The notes under the pieces: model-generated
Seen by the model: the letters and a program-made list of their open reading frames with translations, nothing else
Database searches by the model: none
What the model was told of the DNA's origin: nothing
Translations under genes and position numbers: made by a program
NCBI GenBank assembly: GCA_026193755.1
Contig: JAPHUI010000148.1
Span: 1 to 10,035 of the forward strand
Length of the DNA: 10,035 bases
DNA from: Ignavibacteriaceae bacterium
GTDB lineage: Bacteria > Bacteroidota > Ignavibacteria > Ignavibacteriales > Ignavibacteriaceae
Direction of reading: 5' to 3'
Shown here: positions 1-5,796 of the stretch, piece by piece
How positions within the stretch are numbered: position 1 is the stretch's first letter
Layout of the letters: every line of letters starts with the position of its first letter

Positions 1-1679
1 CTGTAACAGAGGTACCGGGAAACATTGATAATCAAATAAACATAGGATATAACACAATTGATTTTATGAAAGTTGAAACTTCCTATGGCACTGATCAGGA
101 TTACAAGGATTTTGTTAATGCAGCACATCAACTTGATCTTAAAGTTATACAGGATATAACTCCTAATCATACCGGCAGAGAGCACCCCTTTGCTCAAGAA
201 GCGTTACAGTATGCCGATTACTCGCAATACTGGAATTACTATCAAAAGGAATTTATTCCACATAACGATAATGGTTTAGGTCAGTGTGTAACTCCTCCGG
301 GAATTTACTATTACTGTGGATTCAGCGATGCTTTGCTAAATTATGATTGGCGCGATCTTGATGCACGCACTTATATGACTAATGTTTATGATTACTGGGT
401 TAGAGAGTTCGGTATAGATGGTTACCGGTTTGATGTTTATTGGGGTGTCCATAGAAAATATGGCGAGAATAATATGGGTTCACCGGTTAGGACTTCTTTG
501 AAACATATTAAACCGGATATTCTACTTTTAGGTGAAGATGACGGAACCGGAGTAGGAACCGAAGTACTTTATGCAGATCAGAATGGCGGTTTGGATGCTA
601 GTTATGATTTTGCAATGTACTTCAATGCAGTTCGTGATTTTACATTCACTCCTACTGGAGTCAATACACTTCACTCAAGATTGAACAACAATGGATATTA
701 TCCCGGAGAGAATTCATACTTTATGAGATTTATGGAATCGCAGGATGAAGATCGGATAAGTTATGTCTATAATTCTTTCGAAAAGACTATGCCTATGGCA
801 GCTGTTATTTTCACTGCACCGGGAATGCCGATGATGATGAACGGGCAGGAAGTTGGATGGGGTAAAGGACTTGGACAGCCAGGTGAACCTGATTTAAATG
901 TAAGGAGAAGAGGAATAATTGATTGGAACTTTGCTGGCAGAGATTTACTAACTCCGCATTATCAGAGGCTCACACAAATACATTCCCAGTTCCCGGCTTT
1001 CTCACAGCATAAACTGGATACAAATGGGGACGGTCAGGTTAACAGCCAGGACGAATCAGATTTTGACCGGGTTGCATTAGCAGATGGAATTGTCTATGCC
1101 TTCTTAAGACCATTCACGGACTCTAATGGTTTATCGATTGTAAATTTCAGCAACAGCAGCAAATCGGTTACTATGGATTTAACAACTACTAATCTCAAAT
1201 TTGCCAACGGGTTTGATCCTGGTACCACTTATTGGGTAAACAATTTATATAGTGATACCAGTTTCCAGATGCAAGGAAGTGAGCTTGCAGATTTCAGTGT
1301 AACTTTACCTGCCTATGGTTCAGGTATTTATACGATTGCAACCGATGAAGAAGCCGTAATCTTACCACCTATTCCCCCGATTGTTTCAGTCGGAAGTGAA
1401 ACTGCGTCGGTTCCAAATAGTTATGTTTTATTTCAGAACTATCCAAACCCATTCAATCCTTCAACTACAATTCGATTTAGTATTATTAATCCTGATGTTG
1501 TAAAAATTAAAATTTACGATGTGCTGGGTAGGGAAGTAAAAACTCTTGTAAATGAATTTAAGCAAGCTGGAACTTATGAAATTCAATTTAATGCTTCCAG
1601 TTTGGCAAGCGGAATTTATTTATATAGGATCGAAAGCGGTAACTTTGTCCAGACAAAGAAGATGATTTTGTTAAAATAG
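1..1679 (+). CDS. GH13 alpha-amylase family glycosidase with T9SS sorting domain (5' truncated by window edge)
   Basis: This is the 3' part of a secreted alpha-glucan-active enzyme. The frame is open from base 3 to the edge, and residues before the ATG at 66 (NTIDFMKVETSYGT) already match the GH13 barrel, so that ATG is internal. Numbering from it, conserved region I is DITPNH (30-35), region II is GYRFDV with the likely nucleophile D123, region III is LLGE with the likely acid/base E157, and region IV is ESQDEDR with D227 as likely third carboxylate. TAPGMPMMMNGQEVG (about 250-264) is the usual late-barrel motif. Region IV lacks the normal N-H before the Asp. An EF-hand-like loop (318-329) lies before the C-terminal beta domain (about 340-425). 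A Pro-rich linker (about 427-445) leads to a T9SS type A sorting domain (about 449-537), implying outer-membrane export and surface attachment or release. Family is near certain; exact substrate (starch, maltodextrin, cyclodextrin) is not decidable. Confidence 0.93.
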   Translation, partial: VTEVPGNIDNQINIGYNTIDFMKVETSYGTDQDYKDFVNAAHQLDLKVIQDITPNHTGREHPFAQEALQYADYSQYWNYYQKEFIPHNDNGLGQCVTPPGIYYYCGFSDALLNYDWRDLDARTYMTNVYDYWVREFGIDGYRFDVYWGVHRKYGENNMGSPVRTSLKHIKPDILLLGEDDGTGVGTEVLYADQNGGLDASYDFAMYFNAVRDFTFTPTGVNTLHSRLNNNGYYPGENSYFMRFMESQDEDRISYVYNSFEKTMPMAAVIFTAPGMPMMMNGQEVGWGKGLGQPGEPDLNVRRRGIIDWNFAGRDLLTPHYQRLTQIHSQFPAFSQHKLDTNGDGQVNSQDESDFDRVALADGIVYAFLRPFTDSNGLSIVNFSNSSKSVTMDLTTTNLKFANGFDPGTTYWVNNLYSDTSFQMQGSELADFSVTLPAYGSGIYTIATDEEAVILPPIPPIVSVGSETASVPNSYVLFQNYPNPFNPSTTIRFSIINPDVVKIKIYDVLGREVKTLVNEFKQAGTYEIQFNASSLASGIYLYRIESGNFVQTKKMILLK

Positions 1680-1700
1680 TTTTTCATTTCTTTATTATAG

Positions 1701-1724
1701 GGCGATCATATGATCGCCTTTTTT
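1701..1724 (+). terminator. Rho-independent terminator of the GH13 gene
   Basis: A perfect 18-base palindrome (ggcgatcat/atgatcgcc) lies 21 bases after the GH13 stop codon and is followed directly by six T residues. On the minus strand the same palindrome is followed by ctataataaa, without a T-run, so it should work mainly for the plus-strand gene. The T-run overlaps the stop codon (1723-1725) of the convergent methyltransferase gene. Confidence 0.88.
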
Positions 1725-2484
1725 ATTTGGTCAGAATTGCAAGCAGCACTGCTGAAGCTGATGCAACATTCAACGATTCTGCATTACCAATCTTTGGAGC
1801 GCAGATTTTTTTATCACTTAACATTTCAAATTCTTTTGAAGGTCCGTGAGATTCACTGGAAAGAATCAATATTTTTTTCTTCTTGCAATTGTATGTAAAA
1901 ATATTTTCACCTTCCGTATCTGCACAAAGAATTTCGAAACCATTTTCTTTAAACCTCAATAATGATTCTGCGTTAACTTCTTCATAAATATTTACATGAA
2001 AAACAGACCCCATTGATGCACGGATAACTTTGGGGTTTGTAAAATCAGCAATATTCTCACTCAGGAGGATATTTTTTATCCCAAACCAATCACAGTTTCT
2101 GATTATAGTGCCAAGGTTTCCGGGATCTGAAATATTATCAAGCATAACAACTAATTGATCATTAATTAATGATAGCTTAGCTGAATTAAGTTTAGGTCTT
2201 ATAAAAACAGCAGCTATTCCTTGCGGAGTTTTGGTATCAGATACCTTTTCAAATTCCTTTTGTTTTAGAGTTATCATCTTTTGTTTTGAAGTCGAAATCT
2301 CTTCAACAATTTCTTTATTCTCCTCAAGGAATTTATTAGTTATAAATATAACTTCACATTTATAGCTACTGTTTAATCCTTCTAAAACAGACTTTTTTCC
2401 CTCAACTATAAATTTAATTTCTGCTTTTCGGAATTTTTTAGTTAGAAGGAATGAATAGTACTGAAGTTCTTTTTTTGAGATCAT
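1723..2484 (-). CDS. SpoU/TrmH-family RNA 2'-O-methyltransferase
   Basis: A predicted SPOUT-class enzyme that transfers a methyl group from S-adenosylmethionine to a ribose 2'-OH of rRNA or tRNA in the cytoplasm. The 253-residue length is normal for the family. The N-terminal third (about 1-95) resembles the substrate-binding domain. The catalytic knot shows three motifs: motif 1 SDPGNLGTIIRNCDWFG (conserved N and R), motif 2 NPKVIRASMGSVFHV, and motif 3 ESLNVASASAVLLA. The glycine-rich strand before motif 3 reads LSSESHGPS, where many relatives have G-x-E-x-x-G, so the first Gly is Ser here. The ATG overlaps the stop of the upstream DUF971 gene as ATGA, and no good Shine-Dalgarno precedes it, so translation is probably coupled. 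The target nucleotide cannot be assigned (RlmB-like, TrmH-like and other clades share these motifs). Confidence 0.92.
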   Translation of the reverse strand: MISKKELQYYSFLLTKKFRKAEIKFIVEGKKSVLEGLNSSYKCEVIFITNKFLEENKEIVEEISTSKQKMITLKQKEFEKVSDTKTPQGIAAVFIRPKLNSAKLSLINDQLVVMLDNISDPGNLGTIIRNCDWFGIKNILLSENIADFTNPKVIRASMGSVFHVNIYEEVNAESLLRFKENGFEILCADTEGENIFTYNCKKKKILILSSESHGPSKEFEMLSDKKICAPKIGNAESLNVASASAVLLAILTK

Positions 2485-2822
2485 AGCAATGTGTCGTAAT
2501 CCTGCTTCTTTTCTGATTGCTGTCCCTTATCAAGTTCCTGCAAATATTCCCAGGAATAAATACCGGTGTTGTGTCCATCCTTCCAGGTTATCTGTATTGC
2601 ATATTCTCCAACCGTTTCAATATTTCCAACCATATACATTTCTGGAGTTATCATTTTTTTTGCAGGGGGACGATAGGTTTTAAAAAGAACTGTTTCGCCT
2701 TTACATGTTGCGCAAGGACATTCGTCCCTCAGGTACTTTAAAGTTAGCTTACTAATACTGTTATCTTCCCAGGTAATTTTTAGGAATTTTTTCTCACTCA
2801 CTTTTATACTTTTAGGAATCAT
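2481..2822 (-). CDS. DUF971 / gamma-butyrobetaine hydroxylase-like N-terminal domain protein
   Basis: A small soluble protein of 113 residues consisting of a single DUF971 (GBBH-like N-terminal) domain. Diagnostic pieces are ITWEDNS near the N-terminus, LRDECPCATCKGE (about 30-42) with three clustered cysteines that could bind metal, and VGEYAIQITWKDGH followed by TGIYSWEYL (about 71-94). In gamma-butyrobetaine hydroxylase this domain carries a zinc site; stand-alone bacterial copies have been linked to iron-sulfur cluster factors, but no biochemical role can be read here. The start is supported by GGAG (2828-2831) five bases before the ATG. It is the first gene of a two-gene unit with the RNA methyltransferase, overlapping it by four bases. 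The 139-base gap to the divergent CNNM gene must hold promoters for both directions; I could not identify them with confidence. Confidence 0.9.
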   Translation of the reverse strand: MIPKSIKVSEKKFLKITWEDNSISKLTLKYLRDECPCATCKGETVLFKTYRPPAKKMITPEMYMVGNIETVGEYAIQITWKDGHNTGIYSWEYLQELDKGQQSEKKQDYDTLL

Positions 2823-2961
2823 AATTGCTCCGAAAGGTTCATTTTTCTGCTTCTAATTTTACTCAAATAGATTTTACCATTCAATTAGTCTTATATTATT
2901 AATAAAGTGTTTACTATTTTTAAAGAGGTAAAAATATTTTGGGACTATTAATTTTAATTAA

Positions 2962-4296
2962 ATGAGCATACTTTTTGTCGAAATAGCCATATTTATGGTT
3001 TCTGTATTCCTCACAGCATTTCTTACAGCAGCTGAAATTGCTCTTGGTTCTTTTGGGGAAAACAAAATTGAAGAACTTAAGGAGAAGGGGGACAATATCT
3101 GGCATATGTTTTTAAAAGTGCATAAAAACACGGAACCTTATTATGGCGCAATTCATTTGATGTCAACTACATTTTTTATTTCCTCGGTTGTCGTAGGATT
3201 TCTTATTGGTGCAAAATTGATTAACCCTGCCATTGCCGAACCTAACACAGGATTTTATTCTGACCCTGTTAAATTATTAATTTCATTTTTATTAGCAGTA
3301 ATTTCTATCGCCTCAATTCTTACGATATTCAGCTTCCTGCTGCCGAAAGCAATAGGATTCAAATATTCTGAAAGTTTGGGAAGATTTTTTATAAAGATTC
3401 TTATCCCGCTGTCTAAACTCTTTATTTTACCTATAAGTTTTTTGAATTTTATCAGCAATTTTATTCTTTTACCTTTTAAAGAAAGAACAAACTTTTCTCA
3501 AGCGAAACCCTCAGAAGATGAAATATTGGATATAATTTCTGATGGAGTAAAATCAGGCGCAATTGATGAAAAAGAAGAAGAAATAATAAAGAATGTAATA
3601 GAGTTTAATGATTTAAGAGCGAAAGAAGTAATGGTTCCTCGAACTGAGATGATTGCTGTGGATATAAATGAAAAAAATGAAGATTTATTACGAAATATTA
3701 TTTTAAAGGGGCATACACTAATACCCGTTTTTGAAGATTCACTCGATCATATAATCGGGATTCTTCATAGCAAAGATGTTGTTCGTTTACTACTGGAGTC
3801 AGACTCGATAGCATCAATAAAGAAACTTATAAGACCAGCCTATTTTATACCAGAAACAAAGTTGATATCAGAAATACTAAGTGAAATGCAGAAGCGTGGT
3901 GAAAGACTGGCAATAGTATCAGATGAATATGGTGGGACTGAAGGAGTAATTACTATTGAGGATATACTTGAAGAAATCGTTGGTGAGATTAAAAACGATT
4001 CAGTTAACGCACAAAAAAAATATTACAAGTTTCCTGATAATAAATACTTTGTACTTGGTTCTATGCAGATTGACGATTTTAATGAAGTCTTTAATATAAC
4101 TCTACCAGAATCTGAGGAATATAACACAATTGCCGGATTTGCAGCAGAAAAATCCGGAAAGATTTTAAGTATTAATGAAATAGTAGAATTTGAAGGAGTA
4201 AAATTTGAACTGATTAAAAAAATACGTCAGAAGATGGTTCAATTTAAAATTTATTCTGATGAGGCTGAATTCAAAGAAAAGGAGAAAGGGGAATAA
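2962..4296 (+). CDS. CNNM/CorC (HlyC-type) family membrane protein with CBS domains
   Basis: An integral inner-membrane protein of 444 residues with the full family layout. A DUF21/CNNM transmembrane domain comes first, with hydrophobic segments at about 3-27, 63-84, 104-130 and 143-171 and the typical TAAEIAL near the first segment. A CBS pair follows (about 215-343), opened by the signature EVMVPRTEM (222-230) and closed by DEYGGTEGVITIEDI (321-335). The CorC/HlyC C-terminal domain is at about 355-430. Relatives are implicated in magnesium/cobalt or sodium-coupled transport; the name hemolysin is historical. In Bacteroidota the gliding-related GldE belongs to this family, and family membership alone cannot separate the two. 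No Shine-Dalgarno is visible; the A/T-rich stretch before the ATG and the N-terminal match to the family support this start. No T-run terminator follows. Confidence 0.92.
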   Translation: MSILFVEIAIFMVSVFLTAFLTAAEIALGSFGENKIEELKEKGDNIWHMFLKVHKNTEPYYGAIHLMSTTFFISSVVVGFLIGAKLINPAIAEPNTGFYSDPVKLLISFLLAVISIASILTIFSFLLPKAIGFKYSESLGRFFIKILIPLSKLFILPISFLNFISNFILLPFKERTNFSQAKPSEDEILDIISDGVKSGAIDEKEEEIIKNVIEFNDLRAKEVMVPRTEMIAVDINEKNEDLLRNIILKGHTLIPVFEDSLDHIIGILHSKDVVRLLLESDSIASIKKLIRPAYFIPETKLISEILSEMQKRGERLAIVSDEYGGTEGVITIEDILEEIVGEIKNDSVNAQKKYYKFPDNKYFVLGSMQIDDFNEVFNITLPESEEYNTIAGFAAEKSGKILSINEIVEFEGVKFELIKKIRQKMVQFKIYSDEAEFKEKEKGE

Positions 4297-4336
4297 GGAA
4301 TAATATTTGTTGGGGAAATAGAAAAGATAATGTCAT

Positions 4337-4374
4337 TTGGATTTTTCTAAACAGTATTGCCATACTAAATCCAA
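4337..4374 (+). other. Bulged inverted repeat in the intergenic region
   Basis: The outer arms TTGGATTT (4337-4344) and AAATCCAA (4367-4374) are exact complements, and inside them AGTAT (4353-4357) pairs with ATACT (4362-4366) around a TGCC tetraloop. The two stems stack on the 3' side, leaving an 8-base bulge (4345-4352) on the 5' side. No T-run follows, so this is not a classic terminator. It could be RNA structure in the 3' end of the CNNM transcript or the leader of the next gene, or a protein-binding palindrome. Function unknown. Confidence 0.45.
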
Positions 4375-4438
4375 TTATATTATTTATTTCATTTAAATAT
4401 TATTAGATAAATATCTTTTCTATTGGCAAAAAGTACAT

Positions 4439-5035
4439 ATGAAAAAAGCATTAATTAGCTCCGTAATATTACTAATAATTCTTGTTTACTTTTTTTACCC
4501 TGAGACAGTAATCACATTTCCACCTGGTATAACTGCTCCTGACCAACCAAGGCAAACAAATTTAACAACTAAAAAAGAATGGACCATAGAAGATTTCAAA
4601 ATTGAAGCACTGGCTGAATATGAAATAAAAGCAAGAGTACTAAGTCGCAATAATTTTTCACTTGGTATAGAAAGTGAACTCTCACCATTCGATCTGGCAC
4701 TTGGTTGGGGTCCAATGTCTGATCAAAGTGTAATTGATAAAATAGATATATCACAACGTAACAGATGGTATAATTGGTATTCGGATAATCTTCCAATTCC
4801 CAAGAAAGAAGTTAGTTTGAATAGTGCAAATGTCCACATTATCCCCCAAAATGAAACCATAGAAGAAAAATTTGAAAAAGTTTATAAAGGTAGCTTGGTT
4901 GAAATGAAAGGTTATCTTGTAAAAGTAACTAAAGCAGATGGTTGGCGTTGGATAAGTTCTTTAAAACGTGATGATACGGGAGGTGGTTCGTGTGAGTTGT
5001 TTTGGGTTGAGGAGATAAATGTTTTGGATAAATAG
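4439..5035 (+). CDS. Membrane-anchored protein of uncharacterised family
   Basis: A 198-residue protein whose function I do not recognise. Residues about 4-20 (ALISSVILLIILVYFFY) form one hydrophobic segment after a Lys-Lys start, without a clear cleavage site, so it is probably a membrane anchor with the rest outside the cytoplasm. The remainder is rich in conserved-looking motifs: DLALGWGPMSD (85-95), ISQRNRWYNW (104-113), SANVHIIP (129-136), KGYLV (157-161) and DGWRWISSLKRDDTG (167-181), followed by a single Cys (185). My recollection is that uncharacterised proteins of proteobacteria share these motifs; that is memory, not a search. It is preceded by 142 non-coding bases and followed by the tRNA gene, and no neighbour suggests a role. 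No strong Shine-Dalgarno is seen. Confidence 0.82.
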   Translation: MKKALISSVILLIILVYFFYPETVITFPPGITAPDQPRQTNLTTKKEWTIEDFKIEALAEYEIKARVLSRNNFSLGIESELSPFDLALGWGPMSDQSVIDKIDISQRNRWYNWYSDNLPIPKKEVSLNSANVHIIPQNETIEEKFEKVYKGSLVEMKGYLVKVTKADGWRWISSLKRDDTGGGSCELFWVEEINVLDK

Positions 5036-5074
5036 CTACTAATTAAGTAGCATAGTCCTTGTTTGGATAAATAG
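5023..5074. repeat. 13-base direct repeat, two copies 39 bases apart
   Basis: The sequence tttggataaatag occurs at 5023-5035, where it encodes the end and stop codon of the 198-residue protein, and again at 5062-5074 in the spacer before the tRNA gene. The second copy supplies a TTTG upstream of the predicted tRNA promoter's -7 box. This may be the trace of a small tandem duplication. Confidence 0.5.
5035..5051 (+). other. Short hairpin at the stop codon of the 198-residue gene
   Basis: Arms GCTACT (5035-5040) and AGTAGC (5046-5051) pair perfectly around AATTA, starting at the last base of the stop codon. No T-run follows, so it is at best a weak terminator or an mRNA 3'-end stabiliser. Confidence 0.35.
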
Positions 5075-5089
5075 AAAATGCTAATTTTG
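5059..5089 (+). promoter_or_regulatory. Probable Bacteroidota-type promoter for tRNA-Thr
   Basis: TAATTTTG at 5082-5089 is an exact match to the -7 box TAnnTTTG used by the primary sigma factor of Bacteroidota. A TTG at 5059-5061 lies 20 bases upstream and another TTTG at 5062-5065 lies 16 bases upstream; either could be the -33 element. The box ends 14 bases before the first tRNA base, leaving room for a short leader. The promoter class is inferred from the related phylum. Confidence 0.5.
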
Positions 5090-5103
5090 CGTCACAAAAA
5101 TAT

Positions 5104-5176
5104 GCTGGTGTAGCTCAGTTGGTAGAGCAGCTGATTTGTAATCAGCCGGTCGGCGGTTCGAATCCGTTCACCAGCT
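5104..5176 (+). tRNA. trnT: tRNA-Thr (anticodon UGU)
   Basis: A complete cloverleaf of 73 bases. The acceptor arms GCTGGTG (5104-5110) and CACCAGC (5169-5175) pair fully and the discriminator is T5176. The D arm is GCTC/GAGC with loop AGTTGGTA. The anticodon stem GCTGA/TCAGC encloses TTTGTAA, giving anticodon TGT at 5137-5139, which reads ACN threonine codons. The T arm is GGCGG/CCGTT with loop TTCGAAT; its two outer pairs are G-U. The variable loop has five bases. CCA is not encoded (CTC follows) and must be added after transcription. Confidence 0.97.
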
Positions 5177-5189
5177 CTCTCAAGTAAAG

Positions 5190-5221
5190 CCTTGTAATAA
5201 AATTCATTACAAGGTTTTTTT
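5190..5221 (+). terminator. Rho-independent terminator of tRNA-Thr
   Basis: Arms CCTTGTAAT (5190-5198) and ATTACAAGG (5206-5214) form a perfect 9-base-pair stem with a 7-base loop, followed by seven T residues (5215-5221). It lies 13 bases after the tRNA and closes a single-gene tRNA transcript. Confidence 0.9.
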
Positions 5222-5796
5222 ATTCCTACCCAATAATCTTATTTGTCAAATACCAAATTCCACAGTGCGAATAGATATTAAAAACAAAGATTCTGATTCC
5301 GTGTAAGAAGTGGATAACTAATTATCAGTGGAGTATTATCACACATCAGTCGTTAATTTCAGATTAACACACAATTGGACGACCATATTTAAAAACGGTC
5401 ATACAAACCGTTTCCCCTCCATTAGTTAAATACACTTCCATAAATATTATTGCTTCTTTTATCAAAAGGGGCGTAAAATTATTGAATGAAGTTTCAAAGG
5501 TAGTATTATTAAATAACTAAAAGTTGTAGACGAGCTTAATTGAATATCTGGAAAATTCGTTTTCTTCCTTATCACTATTGGAATGAAATAATTTTCACTT
5601 TCTTACTTGCCAATCGTTAACCATTAGTTGCTAATATTAATTAATTTTTGGATATTAATAATAGTAGTTCTGCCCCTTAGGAGAAACGTTTAGAATACTG
5701 TTACTCTTATCTTTCTTCCAGAATATTGTGCTTCCCCCAAGGTGTAGAGTGGATTGAATTAATTATTCATTTATTTCACTCATTAATGAGGTTTCA
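5222..5796. other. 575-base stretch without a recognisable gene
   Basis: No plausible reading frame with a start, ribosome site and protein-like sequence was found on either strand, and no decayed copy of a neighbouring gene was recognised. It contains one clear inverted repeat (5393-5413) and a ribosome-site-like AGGAG (5679-5683) with no start codon close behind. The last part must contain the leader, and probably the promoter, of the LamG gene; GAGG at 5788-5791, five bases before that gene's ATG, is its ribosome site. No exact TAnnTTTG box was found in the last 150 bases. Confidence 0.6.
5393..5413. repeat. Inverted repeat AAACGGT/ACCGTTT
   Basis: Arms AAACGGT (5393-5399) and ACCGTTT (5407-5413) pair perfectly around a 7-base loop. 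It is followed by CCCCTCC rather than T residues, so it is not a standard terminator. A hairpin with nearly the same arms occurs at the right end of the window (10007-10030). Confidence 0.5.

Noticed and set aside
66..68. ATG at 66 as the true start of the GH13 gene
   Set aside because: The frame is open to the window edge and the residues before it continue the GH13 barrel pattern; the signal peptide and N-terminus must lie upstream.
2489..2741. Plus-strand open frames opposite the DUF971 gene
   Set aside because: They are shadows of a gene with a clear family match and a ribosome site on the other strand.
4596..4796. 66-codon minus-strand frame in the 198-residue gene
   Set aside because: Antisense to a gene with protein-like motifs; no family resemblance.
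5393..5413. Hairpin as a Rho-independent terminator
   Set aside because: It is followed by CCCCTCC, not by T residues, and no gene ends just before it.
5708..5715. TATCTTTC as a -7 promoter box for the LamG gene
   Set aside because: It misses the final G of TAnnTTTG and has no TTG at a suitable distance upstream.
5104..5796. Genomic island integrated at tRNA-Thr
   Set aside because: No second copy of the tRNA 3' end was seen downstream within the window, and no integrase or phage gene is present.
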